NCBI RefSeq assembly: GCF_032397745.1
Contig: NZ_CP135921.1
Coordinates: forward strand, 2,418,001 to 2,482,000
Length of the DNA stretch: 64,000 nucleotides
Direction: 5' to 3'
Origin: Bradyrhizobium prioriisuperbiae
Lineage (GTDB): Bacteria > Pseudomonadota > Alphaproteobacteria > Rhizobiales > Xanthobacteraceae
Below the pieces are notes generated by a model. The model was not told the origin of the DNA, did no database searches, and worked only from the letters and a program-made list of their open reading frames with translations. Shown here in pieces: positions 1 to 7,677 of the stretch (its first letter is position 1; each line of letters begins with the position of its first letter). A program made the position numbers and the translations under genes.

Positions 1-72
1 GTCAGCCAGGGACAGCAACTGCCGATCGTGCTGCCCGCCGACCGGCTTCGCGTCTATCCGCTGGAGGCGTGA
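1..72 (+). CDS. C-terminal end of an ABC transporter ATP-binding protein (partial)
   Basis: Only the last 23 codons and the TGA stop lie in the window. The reading frame ends DRLRVYPLEA, which looks like the last strand of a TOBE-type regulatory domain found at the C-terminus of MalK/FbpC-like importer ATPases. The stop is one base before the ATG of the fused permease that follows, so the two are translationally coupled and this is very probably the energy-coupling subunit of the same importer. The nucleotide-binding domain itself is outside the window, so the call depends on context. Confidence 0.6.
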   Translation, partial: VSQGQQLPIVLPADRLRVYPLEA

Positions 73-73
73 C

Positions 74-2098
74 ATGGCGGATGTCACCATCGCGTCGGGC
101 GCAGCTGGCATCGACGCGCCGGTCCGGGTGCGGCCGAGGCTGTCTCAGGACGAGGCATTGCAGCGCGGCCTGCTGGGATGGGTCATCCTGTACCTGGTGT
201 GCGCGCTGCTGATACCGCTCGGCATGGTCGGGATGAAGGCGTTCCAGACCTTTTCGTTCCGGCTCGACCAGGTCGAGGTGGAATTCCAGCGCGACGGCCG
301 CTGGGGCGAGCGCGCCACGCTGGCCGATTGGGCCGCGCGGTCGAATTACATCGTCAATGGCGGACTGCGCGCGAGCGAGCGAACCCGCGAGCTGCCGAGC
401 AAGATCATCTCGCGCGGCGATCGCCGGGGCGTCAGCGCGATGCGTCTGCGCGACCTGTCGGCGAGCAGCAACCTGCTGATGGTCGACAGTGCCGCCGTTC
501 GGTCCGGCGACTGGTGGGAGGTCCCGGCAAGCGCATTCGGACAGGTGCAGATCCGCCCGGCGATGGCCTACGGCATCGACAATTTCCGGCATTATTTCGG
601 AACGCCGTCGCTGCGGCAGTCGATCCTCAATTCGGTTGGCATCGCGCTCTTGGTGTCGGCGATCGTCACGCCGATCGCCTTCATCTTCGCGTATGGCCTG
701 ACCCGCACCAACATGCGCGGCAAGGGGACGTTCCGCCTGATCGCGTCGGTGCCGGTGCTGATCCCATCTTTGTTGCCCGCGATCGGGTTGATCTATCTGT
801 TCGGCAAGCAGGGCGTGCTGACGCCGCTGTTGTTCGGCGCCTCGATCTACGGGCCGCTCGGCATCGTGCTCGCCAGCATCTTCTTCACCTTGCCGCACGC
901 GCTGGTCATCATGATCGTGGCACTGGGGGCGGCCGACCAGCGCCTGTATGAGGCCGCCGAGGTGCTGCGGGCGTCGCCATGGCGCATCTTCCGCACCGTC
1001 ACCCTGCCCGGCGCGCGTTATGGCCTGATCTCCGCGACGTTCGTGGTGTTCACCCTGGTGGTAACCGATTTCGGCGTGCCCAAGGTGGTCGGTGGCGATT
1101 TCCAGATGCTGGCGCTGGATATCTACAAGCAGGTCATCGGCCAGCAGAATTTCCAGATGGGCGCGGTGGTCTCGATGATCCTGCTGGTGCCCGCGGTGTT
1201 CGCCTTTGCGCTCGACCGTGTCGTCAGCCGCAAACAGGTCGCGTTGTTGACCGCGCGCGCCGTGCCTTACGAGCCGAAGCTGGATCCGGCGCGGGACCGC
1301 GCGTTCTTCGCCGCCTGCGCCATGATCTCGGTGTTCATCCTGGCTGTGCTCGCCACCTGCCAGATCGCAGCCATCGCCAAGTTCTGGCCTTATGACCTCA
1401 CGCCCAGCCTGCGGCATTTCGATTTCAACCGCATGGACGGTGGCGGCTGGAAATCCTACTGGAATTCATTGCAGCTCGCGGTGCTGGTCGCGACCATCGG
1501 CGCGGTGCTGATCTTCCTCGGCGCCTATCTGATGGAAAAGACCCGTGGCTTCGAGGTCGGCCGGCTGATCACGCACCTGCTGGCAATGGTGCCGATGGCG
1601 GTGCCCGGCATGGTGCTGGGCCTTGCCTACATCTTCTTTTTCAACAATCCGTCCAATCCGCTGCATGTGATCTACGGCACCATGGCCATCCTGGTGGTGT
1701 GCACGGTCAGCCATCTCTACACCGTGCCGCATCTCACCGCCTCCACCGCGCTGAAGCAGATGGACGGCGAGTTCGAGTCGGTGTCGATGTCGCTGAAGCA
1801 GCCGTTCTGGCGGACGTTGGGGCGGGTGAGCGCGCCGGTCTGTTTCCCCTCGATCGCCGAGATCTGGATCTATCTGTTCGTCAACGCCATGACTACGGTG
1901 TCGGCGGTGGTGTTCCTCTACAGCCCGTCGACCACGCTGGCCTCGATCGCCGTGCTCAACATGGACGATGCCGGCGATATCGCACCGGCCGCGGCGATGG
2001 GCATGATGATTTTCTACACCAACGTCGCGGTGCGGGTCGCCCACACCTGGCTGGTGGGGATGATGGTCGAGCGTGGCCAGAAGTGGCGCAAGCGCTAA
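74..2098 (+). CDS. ABC transporter permease, two fused membrane domains, probably aminophosphonate uptake
   Basis: Inner-membrane subunit of an importer of the iron(III)/2-aminoethylphosphonate (FbpB/PhnV-like) class, 674 residues. It holds two homologous transmembrane halves. Each has an ATPase-docking EAA-type loop: EAAEVLRASPWRIF near residue 300 and FESVSMSLKQPFWRTL near residue 570. A periplasmic segment of about 100 residues follows the first membrane helix (roughly residues 45-150), an extension I do not recognise. The gene lies directly behind the ATPase end and is followed 26 bases later by an FAD oxidoreductase and phosphonoacetaldehyde hydrolase, so aminophosphonate is the likely substrate. 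The substrate-binding protein must lie upstream of the window. Family membership is secure; substrate is inferred from neighbours. Confidence 0.85.
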   Translation: MADVTIASGAAGIDAPVRVRPRLSQDEALQRGLLGWVILYLVCALLIPLGMVGMKAFQTFSFRLDQVEVEFQRDGRWGERATLADWAARSNYIVNGGLRASERTRELPSKIISRGDRRGVSAMRLRDLSASSNLLMVDSAAVRSGDWWEVPASAFGQVQIRPAMAYGIDNFRHYFGTPSLRQSILNSVGIALLVSAIVTPIAFIFAYGLTRTNMRGKGTFRLIASVPVLIPSLLPAIGLIYLFGKQGVLTPLLFGASIYGPLGIVLASIFFTLPHALVIMIVALGAADQRLYEAAEVLRASPWRIFRTVTLPGARYGLISATFVVFTLVVTDFGVPKVVGGDFQMLALDIYKQVIGQQNFQMGAVVSMILLVPAVFAFALDRVVSRKQVALLTARAVPYEPKLDPARDRAFFAACAMISVFILAVLATCQIAAIAKFWPYDLTPSLRHFDFNRMDGGGWKSYWNSLQLAVLVATIGAVLIFLGAYLMEKTRGFEVGRLITHLLAMVPMAVPGMVLGLAYIFFFNNPSNPLHVIYGTMAILVVCTVSHLYTVPHLTASTALKQMDGEFESVSMSLKQPFWRTLGRVSAPVCFPSIAEIWIYLFVNAMTTVSAVVFLYSPSTTLASIAVLNMDDAGDIAPAAAMGMMIFYTNVAVRVAHTWLVGMMVERGQKWRKR

Positions 2099-2124
2099 CG
2101 ATTGCTCGAAATGGAAAGTGAGTC

Positions 2125-3279
2125 ATGACTGACGGATATGATCTTGCGGTGGTGGGTGCCGGCATTGTCGGGCTCGGGGTGGCGCTGGCGGCGGCGCGGC
2201 AGGGCAAGCGCGTGGTTGTGCTGGAGCGCAATCCGCAGGCCATCGGCGCGTCGATCCGCAATTTCGGTTTTGTGACCGTCAGTGGCCAGCGCGCCGGCGA
2301 TCACTGGGCGCGCGCGATGCGCAGCCGCGACATCTGGGCCGAGATCGTCAATGAGGCCGGGATTGCAGTTCATCATCGCGGCCTGCTCATGCCGGCACGG
2401 CGCGACGAAGCGGCGACGGTGCTGGAGGCCTTCCTGAAGACCCCGATGGGGCGGGACTGCCGTCTGATCACCCATGCGGAAGCCGCTGATATGGTACCGT
2501 CGCTGCGGATCGAACCGGTGCAGTCGATCCTCTACAGTCCGCATGAGTTGCGGGTCGAATCCGCGGACGCGCTGCCGAGGCTTGCAGCCTGGCTCACCCA
2601 CAAGCACGGCGTTGAGATTCGCTGGCGAACCGCGGTTCGCGCCATCGATGGCCACCGCATCGAAACCAGCCGCGGGCCGGTGCATGCGGACGCGGTTGCG
2701 GTTTGTCCGGGCGACGATTTCTCGACGCTCTACCCCGAGCGCATTGCCGCCCACAATTTGCGTGTCTGCACCTTGCAGATGCTGCGCGTTGCGCCCGGTC
2801 GCACCACGCCGTTCCGCGCGGCCGTGATGTCCGACATGAGCCTCGCCCGTTACGAAGGGTTCGCGGCGCTGCCGGAAGCCGACGCGCTGGCCAAACGGCT
2901 GGATAGCGAGCAGGCGGAAAGCCGCGCGGCGGGCGTCCACCTGATTGCGGTGCAATCCGCGGACGGATCGCTCGTGGTTGGCGACAGCCATGTCTATGGC
3001 GACGCCCAGCAGCCGTTTGCCAGCGAACGTTTCGATCAGCTGATTCTCGACGAGTTCGACCGGGTGTTCGACCTGCCGGAGCGGACGGTGTCGCGCCGCT
3101 GGATCGGGACCTATGCCTCGTCGCACGAGCACACGGTGCTGGTCGATCGGCCGGAGGATCACATCCGGATCGTTTTGGTGACCGGCGGCACCGGCGCATC
3201 GACAGGGTTCGCGCTCGGCGAACAGGTGATCGACGATCTCTATGGTTCAGAATCAGTGATGAAGCGGGTGGCGGGATGA
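2125..3279 (+). CDS. FAD-dependent amine oxidoreductase of the phosphonate-associated (TIGR03364-like) group
   Basis: A 384-residue member of the DAO/glycine oxidase superfamily. The N-terminus carries the FAD-binding Rossmann motif GAGIVG at residues 11-16, followed by an acidic strand end (VVVLERN). The C-terminal TGGTGASTGFALGE segment is the second FAD contact typical of the fold. It is preceded by a purine-rich ribosome site (GGAAAGTGAG), and its stop overlaps the start of phnX by ATGA. This subgroup is known mainly from phosphonate loci, where it is proposed to deaminate an aminophosphonate oxidatively, giving phosphonoacetaldehyde for PhnX. No PhnW transaminase is visible here, so this enzyme may replace it; that substitution is inference. 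Confidence 0.8.
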   Translation: MTDGYDLAVVGAGIVGLGVALAAARQGKRVVVLERNPQAIGASIRNFGFVTVSGQRAGDHWARAMRSRDIWAEIVNEAGIAVHHRGLLMPARRDEAATVLEAFLKTPMGRDCRLITHAEAADMVPSLRIEPVQSILYSPHELRVESADALPRLAAWLTHKHGVEIRWRTAVRAIDGHRIETSRGPVHADAVAVCPGDDFSTLYPERIAAHNLRVCTLQMLRVAPGRTTPFRAAVMSDMSLARYEGFAALPEADALAKRLDSEQAESRAAGVHLIAVQSADGSLVVGDSHVYGDAQQPFASERFDQLILDEFDRVFDLPERTVSRRWIGTYASSHEHTVLVDRPEDHIRIVLVTGGTGASTGFALGEQVIDDLYGSESVMKRVAG

Positions 3280-4079
3280 CCAAACTCAAGGCGGCGGTTT
3301 TCGACTGGGCGGGCACGGTGATCGATTTCGGCTCGTTCGCCCCGATGGGGGTTTTTGTCGAGGCGTTCCATCGCTTCGGCATCGAGGTGACGATCCCTGA
3401 GGCGCGCGGCCCAATGGGCTTGCCGAAATGGGATCACATCAACGCCATGTTGCAGTTGCCCCGGATTCGCGACGCCTGGGCGGCCCGCCACGGTGCGCCA
3501 CCGACATCTGCCGATGTCGATGCGGTGTACAAGGTGTTCGTGCCGATGAACGAAGAGGTGGTGCATCGCTATGCCGAGCTGGTGCCTGGCACCGCCGAGG
3601 TCGCCAAGGCGTTGCGCGCCCGTGGCCTGAAGATCGGCTCCACCACCGGTTACACCCGCTCCATCATGGAGCGCCTGCTACCGCTGGCGAAGGCGCAGGA
3701 TTATGAAGCGGACAATCTGGTCTGCGCCGGCGACCTGCCCGAGGGGCGGCCGACACCGATGAACATGTACAAATGTTTTCTCGATCTCGGGGTCTGGCCC
3801 GGGTCCGCGGTGGTCAAGGTGGACGACACCGGCGTCGGCATCGACGAAGGCGTGGCCGCCGGTTGCTGGACGGTCGGTGTGACCCTCAGCGGCAACGAAG
3901 CCGGCCTCACGCCGAAGGAGATCGCTGAATTGTCTCCCGACGCGCTGGAGCAGGTGCGGCAGCGTGCGGCCGCGGCGCTGCGCGCCCATGGCGCCCATTA
4001 TCTGATCGACACCGTGGCCGACCTGATGCCGGTGATCGACGACATCGAACGCCGGCTCGCCGCCGGAGAGCGGCCGTAA
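3276..4079 (+). CDS. phnX: phosphonoacetaldehyde hydrolase (phosphonatase)
   Basis: Cleaves the C-P bond of phosphonoacetaldehyde to acetaldehyde and phosphate in the cytoplasm. It is a HAD-superfamily protein of 267 residues, the usual length. Diagnostic residues are visible: the nucleophile Asp10 in DWAGTVID with Ala12 where other HAD enzymes have Asp, the Schiff-base Lys51 in PMGLPKWDH, and the Mg-binding VKVDDTGVGIDEG loop. The start codon overlaps the stop of the FAD oxidoreductase (ATGA), indicating one operon. It is the last gene of that operon; the next gene begins 319 bases on. High confidence. Confidence 0.96.
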   Translation: MTKLKAAVFDWAGTVIDFGSFAPMGVFVEAFHRFGIEVTIPEARGPMGLPKWDHINAMLQLPRIRDAWAARHGAPPTSADVDAVYKVFVPMNEEVVHRYAELVPGTAEVAKALRARGLKIGSTTGYTRSIMERLLPLAKAQDYEADNLVCAGDLPEGRPTPMNMYKCFLDLGVWPGSAVVKVDDTGVGIDEGVAAGCWTVGVTLSGNEAGLTPKEIAELSPDALEQVRQRAAAALRAHGAHYLIDTVADLMPVIDDIERRLAAGERP

Positions 4080-4257
4080 GCGCAACGGTCAAGCCGCGCA
4101 AACAGGGAGCGCGCCGGAGCATGGCATGCTGCGGTGATGCAGTGCGCGTGGCTGCGGGTTCCCGACAGGCGCACGCGCAGAACCCGCCGCCCGGCAAAAA
4201 GTTTCAAAATGCGCGAAAAATATATCCCGAAACCGCCTGTCCGGCGCCTCCGTAGAT

Positions 4258-4346
4258 CGAGCAACGACAGCCAACAGCTCTTGGGTTTCAAGCCCTGGGT
4301 TCAAGCCCTGGGTTTCACCGGGGCTTCCAAGCTCGCTGTCGTTGAG
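4258..4346. repeat. long imperfect inverted repeat with a 13-bp tandem repeat in the loop, upstream of the fasciclin gene
   Basis: Within the 319-base gap between phnX and the fasciclin gene, CAACGACAGC (4262-4271) is the exact reverse complement of GCTGTCGTTG (4335-4344). Inside lie two adjacent copies of TTCAAGCCCTGGG (4287-4299 and 4300-4312), themselves followed by a related GGGTTTCACCGGGGC. The whole can fold into a long hairpin ending about 50 bases before the ATG at 4399. It could be a structured 5' leader or an interspersed repeat. No open frame or promoter was convincing in the rest of the gap. Confidence 0.5.
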
Positions 4347-4398
4347 ACCTTGATCGCGGGCGGATGGTCCGCCGCAAAATCCAGTCGGGAGATGTCGC

Positions 4399-4977
4399 AT
4401 GTCGAAGTACGCAAGCTTGCTGTCGGCCGTTGCAATCGGAGCGCTGATGATCTCGGCGCCGGCCGGCGCGCAGGACAAGATGTCGAGTGAGAAAACCGTG
4501 AATGTCGGCGGCGCGCCGATGTATCCGTCCAAGAACATTGTCCAGAACGCGGTCAATTCGAAGGATCACACCACGCTGGTCGCCGCGGTGAAAGCCGCCG
4601 GCCTGGTCGATACCCTCTCGGGCGCCGGTCCCTTCACGGTGTTCGCGCCGACCAACGCAGCATTCACCAAGCTGCCCGCAGGCACCGTCGACACCCTGCT
4701 GAAGCCCGAGAACAAGCCGAAGCTGACAGCGGTTCTGACCTATCACGTGGTGCCGGGGCGCCTGACCGCGGCCGCGCTGATGAAGGCGGTCAAGGACGGC
4801 GGCGGCATGGCCAAGTACAAGACGGTCGAGGGCGATGAGCTGACCATCAAGCAGCCGTCCGCCGGCAAGCTGTCGGTCACCGATGCCAAGGGCGGCACCT
4901 CGATGGTGACGATTCCCGACGTGCTGCAGTCGAACGGCGTGATCCACGTGGTCGATACCGTGCTGCTGCCGGGCTGA
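4399..4977 (+). CDS. secreted fasciclin-domain protein
   Basis: A 192-residue exported protein. Residues 1-24 form a Sec signal peptide ending near PAGAQ. After a short linker (MYPSKNIVQNAVNSKD), residues of about 50-190 form one FAS1 domain, recognised by the hallmark stretches GPFTVFAPTNAAFTKLP and YHVVPG and the terminal GVIHVVDTVLLP. FAS1 domains mediate adhesion or matrix contacts; the bacterial role here is unknown. A GGGAGATG ribosome site precedes the ATG, and the gene is monocistronic, ended by a strong terminator 48 bases downstream. Confidence 0.9.
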   Translation: MSKYASLLSAVAIGALMISAPAGAQDKMSSEKTVNVGGAPMYPSKNIVQNAVNSKDHTTLVAAVKAAGLVDTLSGAGPFTVFAPTNAAFTKLPAGTVDTLLKPENKPKLTAVLTYHVVPGRLTAAALMKAVKDGGGMAKYKTVEGDELTIKQPSAGKLSVTDAKGGTSMVTIPDVLQSNGVIHVVDTVLLPG

Positions 4978-5025
4978 GGGTGTTCACGACGGACAGTCCC
5001 CAAAACCGATCCCCATAGTGCGAGC

Positions 5026-5058
5026 AGCGAGCCGGGGTAACCCGGCTCGCTTTTTTTT
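5026..5058 (+). terminator. Rho-independent terminator of the fasciclin gene
   Basis: Perfect 11-bp stem AGCGAGCCGGG / CCCGGCTCGCT around a GTAA loop, immediately followed by a run of eight T. It lies 48 bases after the fasciclin stop. Confidence 0.95.
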
Positions 5059-5238
5059 AGCCCCGATCTTTCATACCTTGAGATGTCCGGACGTCGATAC
5101 CGCGACCGGTCTGAATGCGAGAGTCCCAAGCTCACGGAAAACTGATAAATTCGAAGTAGCGGGAAATTTAACCCGTGTAACGAGTGTTAGTTTATTGCGT
5201 AGCAAGAGATAGTCGAACCGCATTCCACGGAACCGCCC

Positions 5239-5886
5239 ATGTCCAGTGTCACAGCCGATCACGATCATGTGTCCGACGCCCCAGCCAAGATTCCAACCAA
5301 GTCAAAGGTGATTCAGCCCGGCTGGGTGCGGATCGTGCACTGGATCAACGCGGTCGCGATGATCCTGATGATTATGTCCGGCTGGCAGATCTACAACGCC
5401 TCGCCTTTGTTCAATTTCACCTTCTCGCCCTCGATCACGCTTGGCGGCTGGCTCGGCGGTGGCCTGCTGTGGCATTTCGCAGCGATGTGGTTGTTGATGG
5501 TCAACGGCCTGGTGTACCTGACCGTCGGGCTGCTCACCGGGCGCTTTCGCAAGAAGCTACTGCCGCTGTCACCATCCGGCGTGGTCGCCGACACCAGGGC
5601 GGCGTTCACCGGCAAGCTCTCCCATGATGACCTGACCAAGTACAATCAGGTGCAGAAGCTGCTGTATGCCGGCATCATCATTGTCGGCATCGTCATCGTG
5701 CTGTCCGGTCTCTCGATTTGGAAGCCGGTGCAACTGCAATGGCTGACTGCGCTGTTCGGTGGTTACGATGTCGCGCGCTACGTGCACTTCGTCTGTATGG
5801 CGGCGATCGTCGGCTTTCTGGTCATTCACGTCGCTCTCGCGCTGATCGTGCCGAAGAGCCTGCGCACCATGATTATCGGTCGCTGA
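5239..5886 (+). CDS. cytochrome b561-type membrane protein, electron donor to the following molybdoenzyme
   Basis: A 215-residue inner-membrane di-haem cytochrome b. Four membrane helices are visible (about residues 28-52, 72-100, 138-160 and 178-206). Four helix histidines, His34, His79, His183 and His197, fit two haem b ligand pairs. It ends 10 bases before a molybdopterin oxidoreductase gene, so the pair resembles MsrQ-MsrP or other cytochrome b / sulfite-oxidase-family modules, although this cytochrome is not MsrQ itself. Probable role: passing quinol electrons across the membrane to the exported partner, or taking electrons from it. Direction of flow cannot be read from the sequence. Confidence 0.85.
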   Translation: MSSVTADHDHVSDAPAKIPTKSKVIQPGWVRIVHWINAVAMILMIMSGWQIYNASPLFNFTFSPSITLGGWLGGGLLWHFAAMWLLMVNGLVYLTVGLLTGRFRKKLLPLSPSGVVADTRAAFTGKLSHDDLTKYNQVQKLLYAGIIIVGIVIVLSGLSIWKPVQLQWLTALFGGYDVARYVHFVCMAAIVGFLVIHVALALIVPKSLRTMIIGR

Positions 5887-5896
5887 GGATCGTTTC

Positions 5897-6676
5897 ATGA
5901 GAAAACTTCGCGAATTGATCATCCCCGGTGTCGACAAGCAGTTGCTGGTCAAGGACGCGGTCAAGCTGATGCCCGACGTGACGCGGCGGCGTTTCATCGC
6001 CGGCGGCGCGAGTTTCGGCGCGCTGACGCTGCTGACCGGTTGCGACGTCTCGGATAGTTTTTCCGCAGACAATCTGTTGACCCACATTTCGAAATTCAAC
6101 GACTCGGTGCAGGCGGCACTGTTCAACCCCAACACGCTGGCGCCGACATTTCCCGACAGCGCGATCACCAAGCCGTTTCCGTTCAATGCGTATTATTCGC
6201 TGGACGAAGCTCCCGAGGTCGACGGCGAGGAGTACAGGTTCGAGGTCACGGGCCTGGTCGAGAACAAGAAGGCCTGGACGCTGAAGGAGCTGCACGCGCT
6301 GCCGCAGGTCAAGCAGGTCACCCGCCACATCTGCGTGGAGGGATGGAGCGCGATTGGAAGCTGGACCGGCACGCCGCTGCGCGACTTTCTCAAGCTTGTC
6401 GGCGCCGACACCACGGCCAAATATTGCTGGTTCCGCTGCGCCGAGGGTTACACCAGCACACTCGACATGCCGACCGCGCTGCATTCGCAGACCCAGATGA
6501 CCTTCAAGTTCGGCGACGAGATCCTGCCCAAAGCTTACGGTTATCCGATGAAGATCCGGGTCCCGACCAAACTCGGGTTCAAGAATCCGAAATACGTCAT
6601 CGGCATGGATATCACCAACGACTACCGGGGCGGCTACTGGGAAGACCAGGGCTACAATGCCTTCAGCGGCAGCTAG
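5897..6676 (+). CDS. exported sulfite-oxidase-family molybdopterin oxidoreductase
   Basis: A 259-residue single-domain molybdoenzyme of the SuoX/YedY superfamily. The putative molybdenum-ligating cysteine is Cys146 in HICVEGWSAIGSW, followed by GTPLRDFLK and the substrate-side CAEGYTSTLDMP. The N-terminus has a Tat twin-arginine motif (TRRRFIAGG, residues 29-37) and then LLTGC with Cys49, which would make it a lipoprotein, so it may be folded and anchored on the outer face of the inner membrane. About 25 residues precede the Tat motif; a start at Met25 is possible. It follows the cytochrome b gene by 10 bases and is probably its redox partner. Substrate unknown; the family includes sulfite dehydrogenases and methionine-sulfoxide reductases. 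Confidence 0.87.
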   Translation: MRKLRELIIPGVDKQLLVKDAVKLMPDVTRRRFIAGGASFGALTLLTGCDVSDSFSADNLLTHISKFNDSVQAALFNPNTLAPTFPDSAITKPFPFNAYYSLDEAPEVDGEEYRFEVTGLVENKKAWTLKELHALPQVKQVTRHICVEGWSAIGSWTGTPLRDFLKLVGADTTAKYCWFRCAEGYTSTLDMPTALHSQTQMTFKFGDEILPKAYGYPMKIRVPTKLGFKNPKYVIGMDITNDYRGGYWEDQGYNAFSGS

Positions 6677-6817
6677 TGGCGGCATCCGACTGACGGCCTC
6701 CGCCGATTGTGGAGCCTCGAGGTATGCCTTTCACACCTTACAAGGTATGCCGTTGTGGCGTGTCTTTTCGCAGGACGTGCTAGTTTATCCCATCGCCAAT
6801 CAAGCCATGAGGTCATG

Positions 6818-7327
6818 ATGATCGTTCGCGCTTTGCTCACCGCCGTCGCTTTTGTCGCACTCGCCACCAACTGCGCCGTCGCCCAGACGGCGAAGGCTGC
6901 CGTCAAGAACGCGGATGGCGCCACCGTCGGCAGCATCGATTTGACGCAGGTGTCCGACGGCGTGCTGGTGAAGCTTGCCGTCAAGGGCCTGCCGCCCGGC
7001 GAACACGCGTTTCACGTCCACGCAGTGGGAAAGTGCGAGCCGCCGTTCACCACGGCCGGTGGTCACTTCAATCCCGGCAACAAGAAGCACGGCATGATGT
7101 CGACTGAGGGCCATCACGCCGGCGATATGCCGAACCTGATCGTCCCGGCGTCCGGCGAAGTCGCGGTCGAGGTGGTCAATACCGGTGTGACCCTCGAAAA
7201 GGGCAAGCCGAACTCGCTCTACAAGCCCGAAGGGACCGCGTTCGTGATCCATGCCGCAGCGGACGATTACAAGACCGACCCCACCGGCAATGCCGGCGGT
7301 CGCATCGCCTGCGCCGTGGTCGAATAA
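6818..7327 (+). CDS. sodC: periplasmic Cu/Zn superoxide dismutase
   Basis: Converts superoxide to peroxide and oxygen in the periplasm. The protein has a Sec signal peptide ending near CAVAQ and a complete SodC core. HAFHVH gives two copper ligands, GGHFNP the bridging His, KKHG, EGHHAGD the zinc ligands including Asp, and VIHAAADD the last copper His. Two cysteines (GKCEPP and IACAVV) can form the usual disulfide, and the active-site Arg is in GGRIAC. ATG codons stand at 6815 and 6818; the second gives better spacing from GAGG. It lies 141 bases after the molybdoenzyme gene and probably has its own promoter. Confidence 0.93.
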   Translation: MIVRALLTAVAFVALATNCAVAQTAKAAVKNADGATVGSIDLTQVSDGVLVKLAVKGLPPGEHAFHVHAVGKCEPPFTTAGGHFNPGNKKHGMMSTEGHHAGDMPNLIVPASGEVAVEVVNTGVTLEKGKPNSLYKPEGTAFVIHAAADDYKTDPTGNAGGRIACAVVE

Positions 7328-7381
7328 CCAGTCTTTGGATACCGCTCGCCCGGTCCGGTTCCGGGGGCTGTTGGATACCGC

Positions 7382-7414
7382 GTCCGCCTCCGGAATAAAT
7401 TCCGGGTGGCGGAC
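7382..7414 (+). terminator. hairpin downstream of sodC, probable terminator
   Basis: Nested stem: GTCCGCC (7382-7388) pairs with GGCGGAC (7408-7414), and CCGGAA with TTCCGG inside, around a TAAA loop. It is followed by GTTGCTTTT, a weak T-rich tail. It sits 54 bases after the sodC stop. Confidence 0.65.
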
Positions 7415-7476
7415 GTTGCTTTTCCTGGGCCCGACTTGTTGTCAGGAAACTTGCTCCGATCGCGATCTAACGTAAT

Positions 7477-7492
7477 CGTGAGCGCTCTCACG
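7477..7492. promoter_or_regulatory. palindrome upstream of the RND efflux genes, candidate operator
   Basis: CGTGAG-CGCT-CTCACG is a perfect inverted repeat in the 350-base gap between sodC and the efflux adaptor gene, about 185 bases before its ATG. No regulator gene is adjacent. Apart from this and the sodC hairpin, nothing recognisable was seen in 7328-7677. Confidence 0.3.
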
Positions 7493-7677
7493 GCTTCAAA
7501 AACTCTTTCCGCTCCATGCGTTACGCCGACGCGACAACAGGTCGCCGGGCGCTGATGTTGCGATGCAAAAGGATGCGGCTCATGTTGGCCAATGAACAGA
7601 TCTTCAGAATCAATCGCGTTTGATTCCGTCTGCGATCTCTCAATCATCTCATCTGAAGGCTTCAAGAAGGACCTGGA

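Noticed and set aside
2..1417. Long open frame on the minus strand opposite the fused permease
   Set aside because: It is a shadow of a GC-rich gene: no ribosome site, no domain, Arg/His/Gln-rich composition typical of antisense frames.
5140..5200. EcfG promoter upstream of the cytochrome b gene
   Set aside because: GGAAA-N19-GTT is present but lacks the critical C of GGAAC, and spacing is long; too weak to list.
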